Part shown: in pieces, positions 35,307 through 44,490 of the stretch
How positions within the stretch are numbered: position 1 is the first letter of the stretch
How the letters are laid out: each line of letters opens with the position of its first letter
DNA from: JAEWWD01 sp964440115
GTDB taxonomy: Bacteria > Bacillota > Clostridia > Christensenellales > CAG-138
Direction of reading: 5' to 3'
Assembly: GCA_964440115.1 (NCBI GenBank)
Contig: CAYTPV010000004.1
Coordinates: forward strand, 124,001 to 188,000
Length of the DNA stretch: 64,000 nt
Program-made: the position numbers and the translations under genes
Notes under the pieces: model-generated
What the model was told of the DNA's origin: nothing
Database searches by the model: none
What the model saw: the letters and a program-made list of their open reading frames with translations, nothing else

Positions 35307-36026
35307 ATGGAAGAAAGGCAGACAATACTCACACTCAATGGTGTGAGCACATACTACAATAAAATCTGCGCGCTGCGCGATGTTGCTTTTGAAGTGAAGA
35401 AGGGCGAAATCGTTACGCTGATAGGTTCCAACGGAGCGGGCAAAACAACAACACTGAAGACAATTTCTTCTCAGTTGCAACCCCAGTCAGGTGAAATCAC
35501 TTACAAAGGCGAAATCATAAGCAAGCTTCCCGCACACGAAGTGGTGGCGCGCGGTATCGCGCATGTCCCTGAAGGGCGAAAGATATTCCCCGCCATGACG
35601 GTGGAAGAAAACCTGGAAATGGGCGCATTCCGCTTTACCGACAGCAAACGCGTGGAAAACAGCAAGGATCGCGTGTTCACACTCTTCCCGCGGCTGAAAG
35701 AGCGCAGAAAGCAGCGAGGCGGCACGCTTTCGGGCGGCGAGCAGCAGATGCTGGCTATTGGCCGCGCGCTTATGAGCGAACCGGAAACGCTGCTGATGGA
35801 TGAACCGTCCATGGGTCTTGCGCCCATGCTGGTCAGGCAGATATTTGAGAGCATCAAAGAACTCAACGCGCAGGGTATAACCATATTGCTGGTGGAACAG
35901 AACGCGCGAAAAGCTTTAAGGATCTCGGATCGCGCCTATGTGCTTCAGACTGGAAGTATCGTGCTCACAGGAACAGGCGCGGCGCTGCTGCAGAATGAGG
36001 AAGTACGTGAAGCGTACCTCGGTTAA
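35307..36026 (+). CDS. livF: Liv-type ATP-binding protein LivF
   Basis: A 239-residue ABC ATPase. Walker A is GSNGAGKTTTLKTI, the signature is LSGGEQQMLAIGRALM, Walker B is TLLMDEPSMGLAP and the H-loop region is LLVEQNARKAL. ARGIAHVPEGRKIFPAMTVEENL is a LivF hallmark. It starts 11 nt after livG and ends the operon before a bidirectional terminator. Confidence 0.94.
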   Translation: MEERQTILTLNGVSTYYNKICALRDVAFEVKKGEIVTLIGSNGAGKTTTLKTISSQLQPQSGEITYKGEIISKLPAHEVVARGIAHVPEGRKIFPAMTVEENLEMGAFRFTDSKRVENSKDRVFTLFPRLKERRKQRGGTLSGGEQQMLAIGRALMSEPETLLMDEPSMGLAPMLVRQIFESIKELNAQGITILLVEQNARKALRISDRAYVLQTGSIVLTGTGAALLQNEEVREAYLG

Positions 36027-36112
36027 ATGTGGAAGGTTTTCTGCGATAGGCTCCAAGGGCCATGATCGCCCAAAGCGAGGTAGGCAGAGCCTCAAATCAT
36101 TTTTCAAAAAGT

Positions 36113-36140
36113 AAAACCGGCACCATACGGCGCCGGTTTT
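36113..36140. terminator. Bidirectional terminator between livF and the LarA-like gene
   Basis: AAAACCGGC (36113-36121) pairs with GCCGGTTTT (36132-36140), with T-runs on both strands, between two convergent operons. Confidence 0.85.
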
Positions 36141-36164
36141 TGTTTGTTCTTAACAATTTGATCG

Positions 36165-37439
36165 TTATGCCTCAAAACGCGACCTATCGATCCACAACCC
36201 CAGCGCGGGGTTGGGAATAAAGTAGATCTGCTCGCCGTTGGGCAGGGTATTGTAGCCGTATGTGAGCTTTTCCGGATCGTAGCGTTTGATCATCTCGTCG
36301 TAATACGCCGGATTGAAATGTACGCCCGCAATTTCTTCCTTGGTAATGTTCTTCACCGCGTAGGTGATTTGAAAGCGTCCGTCGGAAGAGCCGTGGATAA
36401 GGTGGGCAGCGGCCCCCATATTCTCGCGCAGATCCGCGTTTTCGCGGAACAGCTCCAGCACCTTGAGTCTTCCGCAATAGCCGTATTTACGGATAAGGTG
36501 GTCGACCTTCTCATCCTCGCCGAACTTGGTAACGCCCGGCGCCAGCACGATGAGTTCGCCGCCGTTCGCCACTGCCATGCGGGTGCGGTAGATAGCCTTG
36601 TTGCCCAGCCACGTACTGCGAAACTCCTTCGGGTCGAGGTACACCACGCATTTTTTGATGCCCTGTTCCACAAAGTCGATGTTTCTATTCTGCGCCATGG
36701 CGACCGCCTGTGTGAGCGTTTCGCGTGTATCGCCTATGAACAGGCCATGCGTATGGATATTGCCGCCCGGGGCTGTGGTGACGGTCAGCGCAAACAGTAT
36801 GGGGCGGTTCTTTAAGAAACGTTCCAGACTGTAATCGAACATTCTGCGCACGGGTGTATGATCCTTGCCCATCATGCGCTCCATGCCGTAGATCGCGCCT
36901 ACCATGTGGGATTTGTTGATCATCTCACAGCCGCCCACGCCGACGAACAGATTCTTAGAGTGATTGGCCATGCCGATCACCTCATGCGGAACGACCTGAC
37001 CGGGAGAGATGATGAGGTCATAACGTTCATCCATCACCAGTTTGTTGATCTCCACACTGATGGGCTCTGTCCACAGGCCTTCGGTGATTTCGGACAGGAA
37101 CTCACCGGGCACCTCACCGATCTTTATGACGTCGGTGCGCCAGTTGTGCGGGATCAGTTTTTCAAACGGTACATCCCCAAACATATGCGCGGATTGCTCC
37201 GCCGTCATAGGTTCATGCGTGCCCAACGCGGGCAGTATATCCACCTCGCAGCCGATATCCGTCAGCGCGTGGTAGTATACATTCGTAATGAACCCGGCGT
37301 TGGAATGATAACGCGTATAGTCGGGGGGGATGATGAGGGCATGCTTGAGCGAGCGCCCTTTTAGCGACTGCAGCAGTGCGGCTTTGATCTGCTCGCTGCT
37401 CAATCCTGCTTTGTTTTCTTCGCGAAGGAACAGTTCCAT
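36165..37439 (-). CDS. LarA-family (nickel-pincer) hydroxyacid racemase/epimerase
   Basis: A 424-residue protein of the lactate racemase family (DUF2088 N-terminal domain). Residues matching the known LarA active site are visible: Arg43 in PPDYTRYH, His75 in ALGTHEPMT, His152 in VVPHEVIG, Lys162 in ANHSKNLF and His178 in INKSHMV. The spacing His-10-Lys-16-His equals that of His174, Lys184 and His200 in Lactobacillus LarA, where the Lys holds the nickel-pincer cofactor. Family members include D-gluconate 2-epimerase as well as lactate and malate racemases. It is the last gene of the sugar-acid cluster, 32 nt after a mannonate-type oxidoreductase gene. I therefore infer an epimerase of sugar acids, perhaps mannonate/gluconate. 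The cofactor-maturation genes larB, larC and larE are not in the window. Confidence 0.75.
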   Translation of the reverse strand: MELFLREENKAGLSSEQIKAALLQSLKGRSLKHALIIPPDYTRYHSNAGFITNVYYHALTDIGCEVDILPALGTHEPMTAEQSAHMFGDVPFEKLIPHNWRTDVIKIGEVPGEFLSEITEGLWTEPISVEINKLVMDERYDLIISPGQVVPHEVIGMANHSKNLFVGVGGCEMINKSHMVGAIYGMERMMGKDHTPVRRMFDYSLERFLKNRPILFALTVTTAPGGNIHTHGLFIGDTRETLTQAVAMAQNRNIDFVEQGIKKCVVYLDPKEFRSTWLGNKAIYRTRMAVANGGELIVLAPGVTKFGEDEKVDHLIRKYGYCGRLKVLELFRENADLRENMGAAAHLIHGSSDGRFQITYAVKNITKEEIAGVHFNPAYYDEMIKRYDPEKLTYGYNTLPNGEQIYFIPNPALGLWIDRSRFEA

Positions 37440-37471
37440 GGGATTCCCTCCTTCCGAGGTGGATGCATCGT

Positions 37472-38323
37472 TTATACGCCGGAGTATGCCGAGAAGCCGC
37501 CGTCCACGGGAACCACAACGCCCGTTACGAAGCCGGAGCAGCTATTATCGATCAGCCACAGCAGCGTGCCGACGAGTTCCTCGGCTTCGCCAAAGCGGCC
37601 CATAGGCGTGTTGTTGAGTATCTTGGCCGTACGGGCGGTGGGGCTGCCATCCGGATTCCACAGCAGCGCAGCGTTTTGTGCAGTCGAGAAGAAGCCGGGC
37701 GCGATGGCGTTGACGCGCACGCCGACCTTTGCAAAATGCACGGCAAGCCACTGCGTAAAATTGCTGATGGCGGCTTTCGCAGCGCTATAAGCGGGGATCT
37801 TAGTGAGCGGCGTGAACGCGTTCATGGAGGAAATGTTGATGATGACCGAACCGGGTACATCCACCATATCAATAGCAAACGCCTGTGTCGGCAGCAATGT
37901 GCCGGTAAAGTTCAGACCGAACACAAAGTTGAAGCCGGAAAGATCAAGATCAAAGAAACTCTTCTTTGCAGGATCTTCGAGTGTAGCCTTGCTGAAAAAC
38001 TCATCGTCGCAGGTTGCACGCGGGCTGTTGCCGCCTGCACCGTTCAACAGGATGTCGCATTTGCCGTATTTTGCGAGCACTTCCTGATGCGCTGCTTCCA
38101 CGCTTTCCTTTTCCAGAACGTTGACCTTGACGGCGATCGCTTCGCCGCCGGCCGCCTTGATTTCATCGGCGACGATCTGCGCTTTGTCATCCGCAAGATC
38201 CAATATGGCCACCTTCGCGCCGCAGGCCGCGATGGCTTTTGCAAACATGGCGCACAATACGCCCGCGCCGCCTGTAACCACAGCTACCTTGCCTTTTAAG
38301 TCAGGCTGAAAGGGAAGTTTCAT
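37472..38323 (-). CDS. SDR oxidoreductase, probable D-fructuronate/D-mannonate oxidoreductase
   Basis: A 283-residue short-chain dehydrogenase. The NAD(P) loop is VTGGAGVLCAMFAKAI (Cys replaces the usual last Gly of TGxxxGxG, as I recall for this subgroup). ILDLADDKAQ gives the Asp of NAD-preferring enzymes. The catalytic tetrad is in LLNGAGGN, NISSMNAF and PAYSAAKAAI. The long insertion ATCDDEFFSKATLEDPAKKSFFDLDLSGF is typical of the mannonate-oxidoreductase-like SDRs of Firmicutes. It probably reduces D-fructuronate to D-mannonate. The neighbours (tagaturonate-epimerase-like gene upstream, LarA-like gene downstream) fit that. The start at 38323 has AGGA upstream. Confidence 0.75.
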   Translation of the reverse strand: MKLPFQPDLKGKVAVVTGGAGVLCAMFAKAIAACGAKVAILDLADDKAQIVADEIKAAGGEAIAVKVNVLEKESVEAAHQEVLAKYGKCDILLNGAGGNSPRATCDDEFFSKATLEDPAKKSFFDLDLSGFNFVFGLNFTGTLLPTQAFAIDMVDVPGSVIINISSMNAFTPLTKIPAYSAAKAAISNFTQWLAVHFAKVGVRVNAIAPGFFSTAQNAALLWNPDGSPTARTAKILNNTPMGRFGEAEELVGTLLWLIDNSCSGFVTGVVVPVDGGFSAYSGV

Positions 38324-38435
38324 AGTAGAATTCCTGCCTTTCTTACTGTGGGGGAACTGATAGTTCCCCCACATTTAGATTTACACGATTTGGTTGGGGT
38401 TCACACGCGGAATGCGAAAACTGCTATTCCGATGT

Positions 38436-39887
<1,452 letters not shown>

Positions 39888-39906
39888 GATAGAAATACTC
39901 CTTTCG

Positions 39907-39996
39907 TTAGTCGCCGCCGCGTCATTGCCGTGGATCTGGACGACAGCGCCTCATTAGTCATTGCCGCGTCTTTTCGTGGATATGGACGACAACGCT
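39907..39996. repeat. Imperfect 47-bp tandem repeat upstream of gnd
   Basis: Two copies start at TTAG (39907 and 39954) and share GCCGCGTC, CGTGGAT and TGGACGACA-type blocks over about 43 bp. They lie 20 nt upstream of the gnd start. Confidence 0.65.
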
Positions 39997-40059
39997 GTTG
40001 AAACCTGAGAGTGTTTAAAAGGGTGAGTTAGGGGCTTCGTGCATCATAACCCATTTCGA

Positions 40060-40150
40060 AAACGCCCTAGTAGATAGGGCGTTTCCGGGGGAAGGGCGTC
40101 CAAAGGGGAGTGTCCCTTTGGCGGGGGTTCGGGGGCAGAGTCCCCCGGAA
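40060..40150. repeat. Hairpin module with 10-bp terminal inverted repeat
   Basis: AAACGCCCTA-GTAGA-TAGGGCGTTT (40060-40084) could terminate the inositol operon. Next, TTCCGGGGGA (40083-40092) and TCCCCCGGAA (40141-40150) form a perfect 10-bp inverted repeat. They enclose a second stem, CAAAGGG/CCCTTTG (40101-40120). The block resembles small REP-like intergenic repeats. Confidence 0.7.
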
Positions 40151-40164
40151 AAACAGTGCGTCGA

Positions 40165-41238
40165 TTACCGTTTCACGCGTGCGTTGCCTGCGTAAATGCT
40201 CCATACCTGCTCTTCATCTGCAGGCAGAGCGTAATCCTGCACCATGGTGACTGCAAGCGCGCCTGTTGCCCAGCCGAACTGCATGCACTTTTCAGCTGAG
40301 AAGCCTTTGAGCACGCCGTAGAGAAAACCGCCGACGAACCCATCGCCGCCGCCTATGCGGTCGAGTACGGGGATGGCGCGGGGTTCTTCCACAAACCAGT
40401 CGTTTCCGCCCAGAACGATTGCACCCCACATATGCTCGTTGGCCGAAATGACCTGCCGCAGCGTGGTGCCATACAACTGCGCGTTGGGGAACTGCGCTTT
40501 TACGCGCATGATCATAGCCTTAAAGCTTTCGATCTTGGAAGCAAGATCCTTGCCGCCTTCTTCCGGCCCCTGAACGCCAAGCGCAAGCTGGAAGTCTTCT
40601 TCGTTGCCTACGAGTATGTCGGAGATGCTAGCGATTTCAGTGAAAATCGATCTCAGCTCCGCATCACGGCCTTTCCAGAACGATGCGCGGTAGTTGAGGT
40701 CAAAAGAAATCAGCGTGCCGCTCTTTTTGGCCGCGCGTGCAAGCTCAAGGCAGAACAGGCTTGTTTCATGTGAAAGCGCGCCGATCAGGCCGGAAAGATG
40801 CAGTATCTGCACGCCTTCTTGATTGAAAATGCGGTCGAGATCGAAATCCTTCACATTGAGCGTGCGGCCCACTTCACCGGCACGGTCGTTGTGCACGCGC
40901 GGGCCGCGCATGCCATAGCCGCTGTCCGCGATGTTGAACTGGTGCCGGTATCCCCACGGGCCGCCCTGCGGCACTTCGGGGCCTTCATAGTCGATGTGGC
41001 GGGATCTCAAATCATTCTTGATGAGCTGCGCGATGGGGCTGCCCGCGACAAATGTGGTCAGCACCTTGACGGGCAGGCCAAGGCTGGACGATACAGTCAA
41101 AACGTTTGACTCTGCGCTTGTCGCCTGCAGATAGTATTGGCTGCTGGTGTGTACCGGCTGGCGGTCGAGCGGCGTAATACGCACGCCCATGCTTGTCGGC
41201 ACGATCAGAGCATATTTGGCATTTTGTTTGAGCTGCAT
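40165..41238 (-). CDS. PfkB-family sugar/sugar-acid kinase
   Basis: A 357-residue ribokinase-fold kinase. It resembles 2-keto-3-deoxygluconate kinases: the catalytic-base motif is DRIGGGDGFVGGFLYG (normally GAGD in PfkB), with substrate segments LISFDLNYRASFWKG and SDILVGNEEDFQLALG. A sugar kinase gene also belongs to the Thermotoga inositol cluster (TM0415). In this pathway it could phosphorylate 2-keto-3-deoxygluconate, a keto-gluconate or, if the route runs through gluconate, gluconate itself. The start at 41238 has AGGGG 8 nt upstream; an earlier GTG-type start is rejected. It is the sixth gene of the inositol operon, followed by hairpins at 40060-40150. Confidence 0.8.
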   Translation of the reverse strand: MQLKQNAKYALIVPTSMGVRITPLDRQPVHTSSQYYLQATSAESNVLTVSSSLGLPVKVLTTFVAGSPIAQLIKNDLRSRHIDYEGPEVPQGGPWGYRHQFNIADSGYGMRGPRVHNDRAGEVGRTLNVKDFDLDRIFNQEGVQILHLSGLIGALSHETSLFCLELARAAKKSGTLISFDLNYRASFWKGRDAELRSIFTEIASISDILVGNEEDFQLALGVQGPEEGGKDLASKIESFKAMIMRVKAQFPNAQLYGTTLRQVISANEHMWGAIVLGGNDWFVEEPRAIPVLDRIGGGDGFVGGFLYGVLKGFSAEKCMQFGWATGALAVTMVQDYALPADEEQVWSIYAGNARVKR

Positions 41239-41295
41239 GGTAATACCCCTTTCAAGAACCAAACTGTAATATCCATGACCGGAAATTAGGCTTTC

Positions 41296-42309
41296 TTATT
41301 CCGTCACTTCAGAGACTTTTACAGGACGGTTCTCCTTGAGGGATTTGAGAGCGGCGAGGCCGATGAGTATGGGCTGCAGACCATCGTTGACGTTGACTTC
41401 AGTGGGCTTGTCGTTGACGATAGCATCCACAAACGACCGGATTTCGCTCTGGTAAGCGGCCATATAGCGCTCGAGGAAGAAATACAGCGGCTTCTCGGAC
41501 GTAATGCCGTTTTCATTGCTGAGTATCGCGGTAGATGCCGAGTCGTTGCCGTTCTTAACAGCGCCCTTGGAGCCGAACACTTCGGCGCGCTGGTCGTAAC
41601 CGTAAACGGCTTTGCGGGAGTTTTCGATGACGGCGAGAGCGCCGTTCTTGAGCTTGAGCGTGACGATGGCGGTATCGATATCGCCAGCTTCGCCGATTGC
41701 CGGGTCGACCAGTACGGCGCCGGTGGCGTAGACTTCGTCCACTTCACAGCCGGAGAGATAGCGCACCATATCAAAATCGTGGATCATCATATCGATGAAC
41801 AATCCGCCGGAAACCTTGACGTAAGCGATCGGCGGTGGAGCGGGGTCACGGGAGGTAACGCGGATGATATGAATATCACCGATCTTGCCTCCAGCTACTG
41901 CGTCGCGCAGCGAGCGGAAGTTATGATCGAACCTGCGGTTGAAACCGACCTGGTACTTGACTTTGGTGCCTTCAAGCGCTTTGACGACTTCCTTGATCTT
42001 TGCAAGATCATGGTCGATGGGCTTTTCGCAGAATACATGCTTGCCCGCTTTGATGGCCTGCAGGGAGATGGGGCTGTGCGTATCCGTGGAAGAGCAGATG
42101 AGTACCGCGTCGATTTCGGGATCTTCGATGATTTTGTTGTGATCGAGGTACACATTGTTGATACCCACGCTCTTTGCCCAGGCTTCCACCTGCGGCGTCA
42201 TGAACGGGTCCGCAATCGCCTTGATCTTTGCATCGGGTACGCCGGTCAGTATGCTCTTTGCATGCACCTGTCCGATACGGCCCGCGCCAATAATACCGAT
42301 ATTGATCAT
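41296..42309 (-). CDS. iolG: Inositol 2-dehydrogenase (Gfo/Idh/MocA family)
   Basis: A 337-residue NAD-dependent dehydrogenase. The N-terminal Rossmann loop is IGIIGAGRIGQVHAKSI, the family signature is CEKPIDHD (catalytic Lys), and the C-terminal domain has DMMIHDFDMVRYLSG with the catalytic Asp and His. Its length and sequence style (ADPFMTPQVEAWAKSVGI, DLGGLFIDMMIHD-type) are those of IolG, which oxidises myo-inositol to 2-keto-myo-inositol. The other cluster genes support this over a glucose or scyllo-inositol enzyme, though either is possible. It lies 57 nt before the kinase gene. Confidence 0.85.
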   Translation of the reverse strand: MINIGIIGAGRIGQVHAKSILTGVPDAKIKAIADPFMTPQVEAWAKSVGINNVYLDHNKIIEDPEIDAVLICSSTDTHSPISLQAIKAGKHVFCEKPIDHDLAKIKEVVKALEGTKVKYQVGFNRRFDHNFRSLRDAVAGGKIGDIHIIRVTSRDPAPPPIAYVKVSGGLFIDMMIHDFDMVRYLSGCEVDEVYATGAVLVDPAIGEAGDIDTAIVTLKLKNGALAVIENSRKAVYGYDQRAEVFGSKGAVKNGNDSASTAILSNENGITSEKPLYFFLERYMAAYQSEIRSFVDAIVNDKPTEVNVNDGLQPILIGLAALKSLKENRPVKVSEVTE

Positions 42310-42375
42310 GCCGCTGATCCTCCTTTAGTTTTCATGTAATCCTGCATGCAGGATAGTGCCGTTAATACGGCTGAT

Positions 42376-43191
42376 TTACTCCATTATGGCGCGCACGCTT
42401 TCATAGCAATGCGCATTGACAAATTCGGGGGAGGGGATGCACAGCGTTTCCAGCGCGTAGGCGCCTTTGTATCCGGTTGCCTGAATTTCGCGATAGACGG
42501 CTTTAAAATCGATCGTACCATAGCCCGGCAGGCCGCGATGCGAATCGGCAAGGTGAACATTGGTAATGCGCCCGGCCGCCGCGCGGATTGCCTCAAGCAT
42601 ATCGCCGTCTTCAAGGTTTGAGTGGTAGGTGTCGTAGAGTATGCCGACATTTTCAGGGTCGCCAAGCTCTTTGAGAAAGGCGAGGCCGTCGTACGTGCTG
42701 TGGATCATGACGGTCTCAGTGGAATTGATGGGCTCTACCTGCAGCGTGACACCGCGTTTCTTGGCAAGCTCCACGCAGGGCAGCATGGCTTCTTTGAGAT
42801 TGTGAAGCAGTAACTGTTTCTCTCCCTGTTCCAGCTTTCCGCGCATCAAACCTACGGTAACGACGGAGAAACCCAGTTTGGCCGAAAGCTCAATATGTCC
42901 GTTGAGCACGGCTGCGGCCTGATTTCTGATCTGTTCGTCAAAGGAAGAAAGAAATAAACCCTTCAGGCCATAAATCTGACCTGTTGAAAGCGCTGTCGCC
43001 GTAAGGCGGTGCGCTTCAAGCTGTTTGAGCAGCGCGTCTGCATCTACTTCGTCGGGATAAGCGATGGCGAGCTCAATGCCGGTAAATCCCGCCTGCGCCA
43101 AAAACGCAAGAGCACCGCTGAACTCCGCCGCTTTGAACGGGGAAAACACGGTGTCGAACTGATAGGGGACGGTTTGTGAGATTTTGTTCAT
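42376..43191 (-). CDS. Sugar isomerase/epimerase, probable 5-keto-L-gluconate epimerase
   Basis: A 271-residue xylose-isomerase-like TIM barrel. Metal-binding acidic and His residues lie in LQVEPINSTETVMIH, GILYDTYHSNLE, TNVHLADSHRGLPGYGTIDF and ALETLC. In Thermotoga maritima the homologous position is held by IolO (TM0416), which converts 5-keto-L-gluconate to D-tagaturonate. Family and cluster support that assignment, but TIM-barrel epimerases vary in substrate and IolI-type inosose isomerase is an alternative. GGAGG lies 6 nt before the start. Confidence 0.7.
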   Translation of the reverse strand: MNKISQTVPYQFDTVFSPFKAAEFSGALAFLAQAGFTGIELAIAYPDEVDADALLKQLEAHRLTATALSTGQIYGLKGLFLSSFDEQIRNQAAAVLNGHIELSAKLGFSVVTVGLMRGKLEQGEKQLLLHNLKEAMLPCVELAKKRGVTLQVEPINSTETVMIHSTYDGLAFLKELGDPENVGILYDTYHSNLEDGDMLEAIRAAAGRITNVHLADSHRGLPGYGTIDFKAVYREIQATGYKGAYALETLCIPSPEFVNAHCYESVRAIME

Positions 43192-43287
43192 CTGCTTCCT
43201 CCGTATAGCAAGGGATAGTACCCTTACGGAACTCCGAAGCTTCGTGAACGGCAGTATTGCCAGGCTTCGGCTGAAGCGTTCGGAGAA

Positions 43288-43316
43288 ACCCGGGGACGCG
43301 TTCTGCGTCCCCGGGT
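43288..43316. repeat. Strong hairpin between iolN-like and iolO-like genes
   Basis: ACCCGGGGACGC - GTTCT - GCGTCCCCGGGT, a perfect 12-bp stem inside the operon. On the minus strand it ends in TTTCTCC, so it may partly terminate or stabilise the upstream message. Confidence 0.75.
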
Positions 43317-43325
43317 CGTATCGAA

Positions 43326-44444
43326 TTACAGTTTGGTGAAGGGCCCGCGCATCGGGATTTCGTATACGGATTTCCAGCCTTCGGAGAAGGGCTCCTTGAG
43401 GTAAGGCGCCATTTCCGCTTCGGTGCGCAGCGTCGTCTTTTCCACCGGGGGCACGGTGCCGACGGGGAACGTATCGAGTATCTGGTCGTTGACGAGAGTC
43501 AGATACTTGAGTATCGCGACGATGGGGCGCTTGGCCTTGCGCGGATCGGAGATGGTGGGGGTACCCACAACGCCTTCACGGTTGGTCGCCATCTCGATGG
43601 AGGACTGGCCTTCGCCTTCGCTCCAGCGATGCGGACGGCGATACGGCTCGATGGATTTGTCGAAGTGACCGTCAGGCAGGTAGCTCTCGCCCCACTTGTC
43701 TTCTGCCGCGCTCATATCCACCATGTCCTTGAACAGCAGCAGCGCGACGGAGGTTTCGCACTCGTCGGCGTGGATGAAGGTAGTGTCAAGGCTATCCGGC
43801 TTGTTGTTGGGGATGAAGAACTCGCGCACGGCGCGGTGCCACTCCAACACGCGGAATATGCCGGGAAGCTGGAAGCGTTTGCAGAATTCCTGAATAGCGC
43901 TTTCGAGCATCCACAGATGGCCGTGGTTGTTGATGAGTATGATCTTGCGGAAACCGTCGTTCCAGAGGCCGAGCATCATGTAGATGACGGTTTCGACGAC
44001 GACTTCGTGCGGCATGTTGACGGTGCCGGGCATGCCGATGTGGTGGTACGGATGTCCGCCGTAGTTGAGCGCCGGGAACGCGAGGTTGATTTCACGGCCC
44101 TGCTTGGCAGTGTAGCGGCGTACGCCTTCGAGTATCTGGGTGACCATGAAGGTGTCAAGGCCGGTGTTGGCGTGCAGACCGTGGTTCTCTGTGCAGCCGA
44201 TGGGAACGAACACGATGTCGTTCTTGCGGCGCTTTTCGATAACCTTTACGCGCGGCGTGTTCTGGATATAGCAGCCGGCTTTGCCGAGCTCGGATTCAGC
44301 GGGAATGCCGTACTCTTTGAGCACCTCGTCGAGCTGCTCTTCCGTCATATCCCAGACTTCCTTCTTCAGGCGGCCAACGGATGTATCCTCGAACATGATG
44401 CCGGGCATATCCGTCATGATCCAATTGATTGACTGTTTGGCCAT
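43326..44444 (-). CDS. Creatininase-family hydrolase, probable IolN (diketo-inositol ring hydrolase)
   Basis: A 372-residue creatininase-fold protein. Metal ligands are in VPIGCTENHGLHANTGLDTF (Glu, His, Asp) and in NYGGHPYHHIGMPGT; NNHGHLWMLESAIQEF is also typical. It is about 100 residues longer than plain creatininase. In Thermotoga, IolN (TM0413) of this family opens the oxidised inositol ring to give 5-keto-L-gluconate. The gene lies between the IolM-like dehydrogenase (46 nt upstream) and the IolO-like epimerase. Without those neighbours it could only be called a creatininase-family amidohydrolase. Confidence 0.75.
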   Translation of the reverse strand: MAKQSINWIMTDMPGIMFEDTSVGRLKKEVWDMTEEQLDEVLKEYGIPAESELGKAGCYIQNTPRVKVIEKRRKNDIVFVPIGCTENHGLHANTGLDTFMVTQILEGVRRYTAKQGREINLAFPALNYGGHPYHHIGMPGTVNMPHEVVVETVIYMMLGLWNDGFRKIILINNHGHLWMLESAIQEFCKRFQLPGIFRVLEWHRAVREFFIPNNKPDSLDTTFIHADECETSVALLLFKDMVDMSAAEDKWGESYLPDGHFDKSIEPYRRPHRWSEGEGQSSIEMATNREGVVGTPTISDPRKAKRPIVAILKYLTLVNDQILDTFPVGTVPPVEKTTLRTEAEMAPYLKEPFSEGWKSVYEIPMRGPFTKL

Positions 44445-44490
44445 TTCGATTTCCTCCGGGTTTTATTTGTCGCTTGGTTAATAAGCAGCC

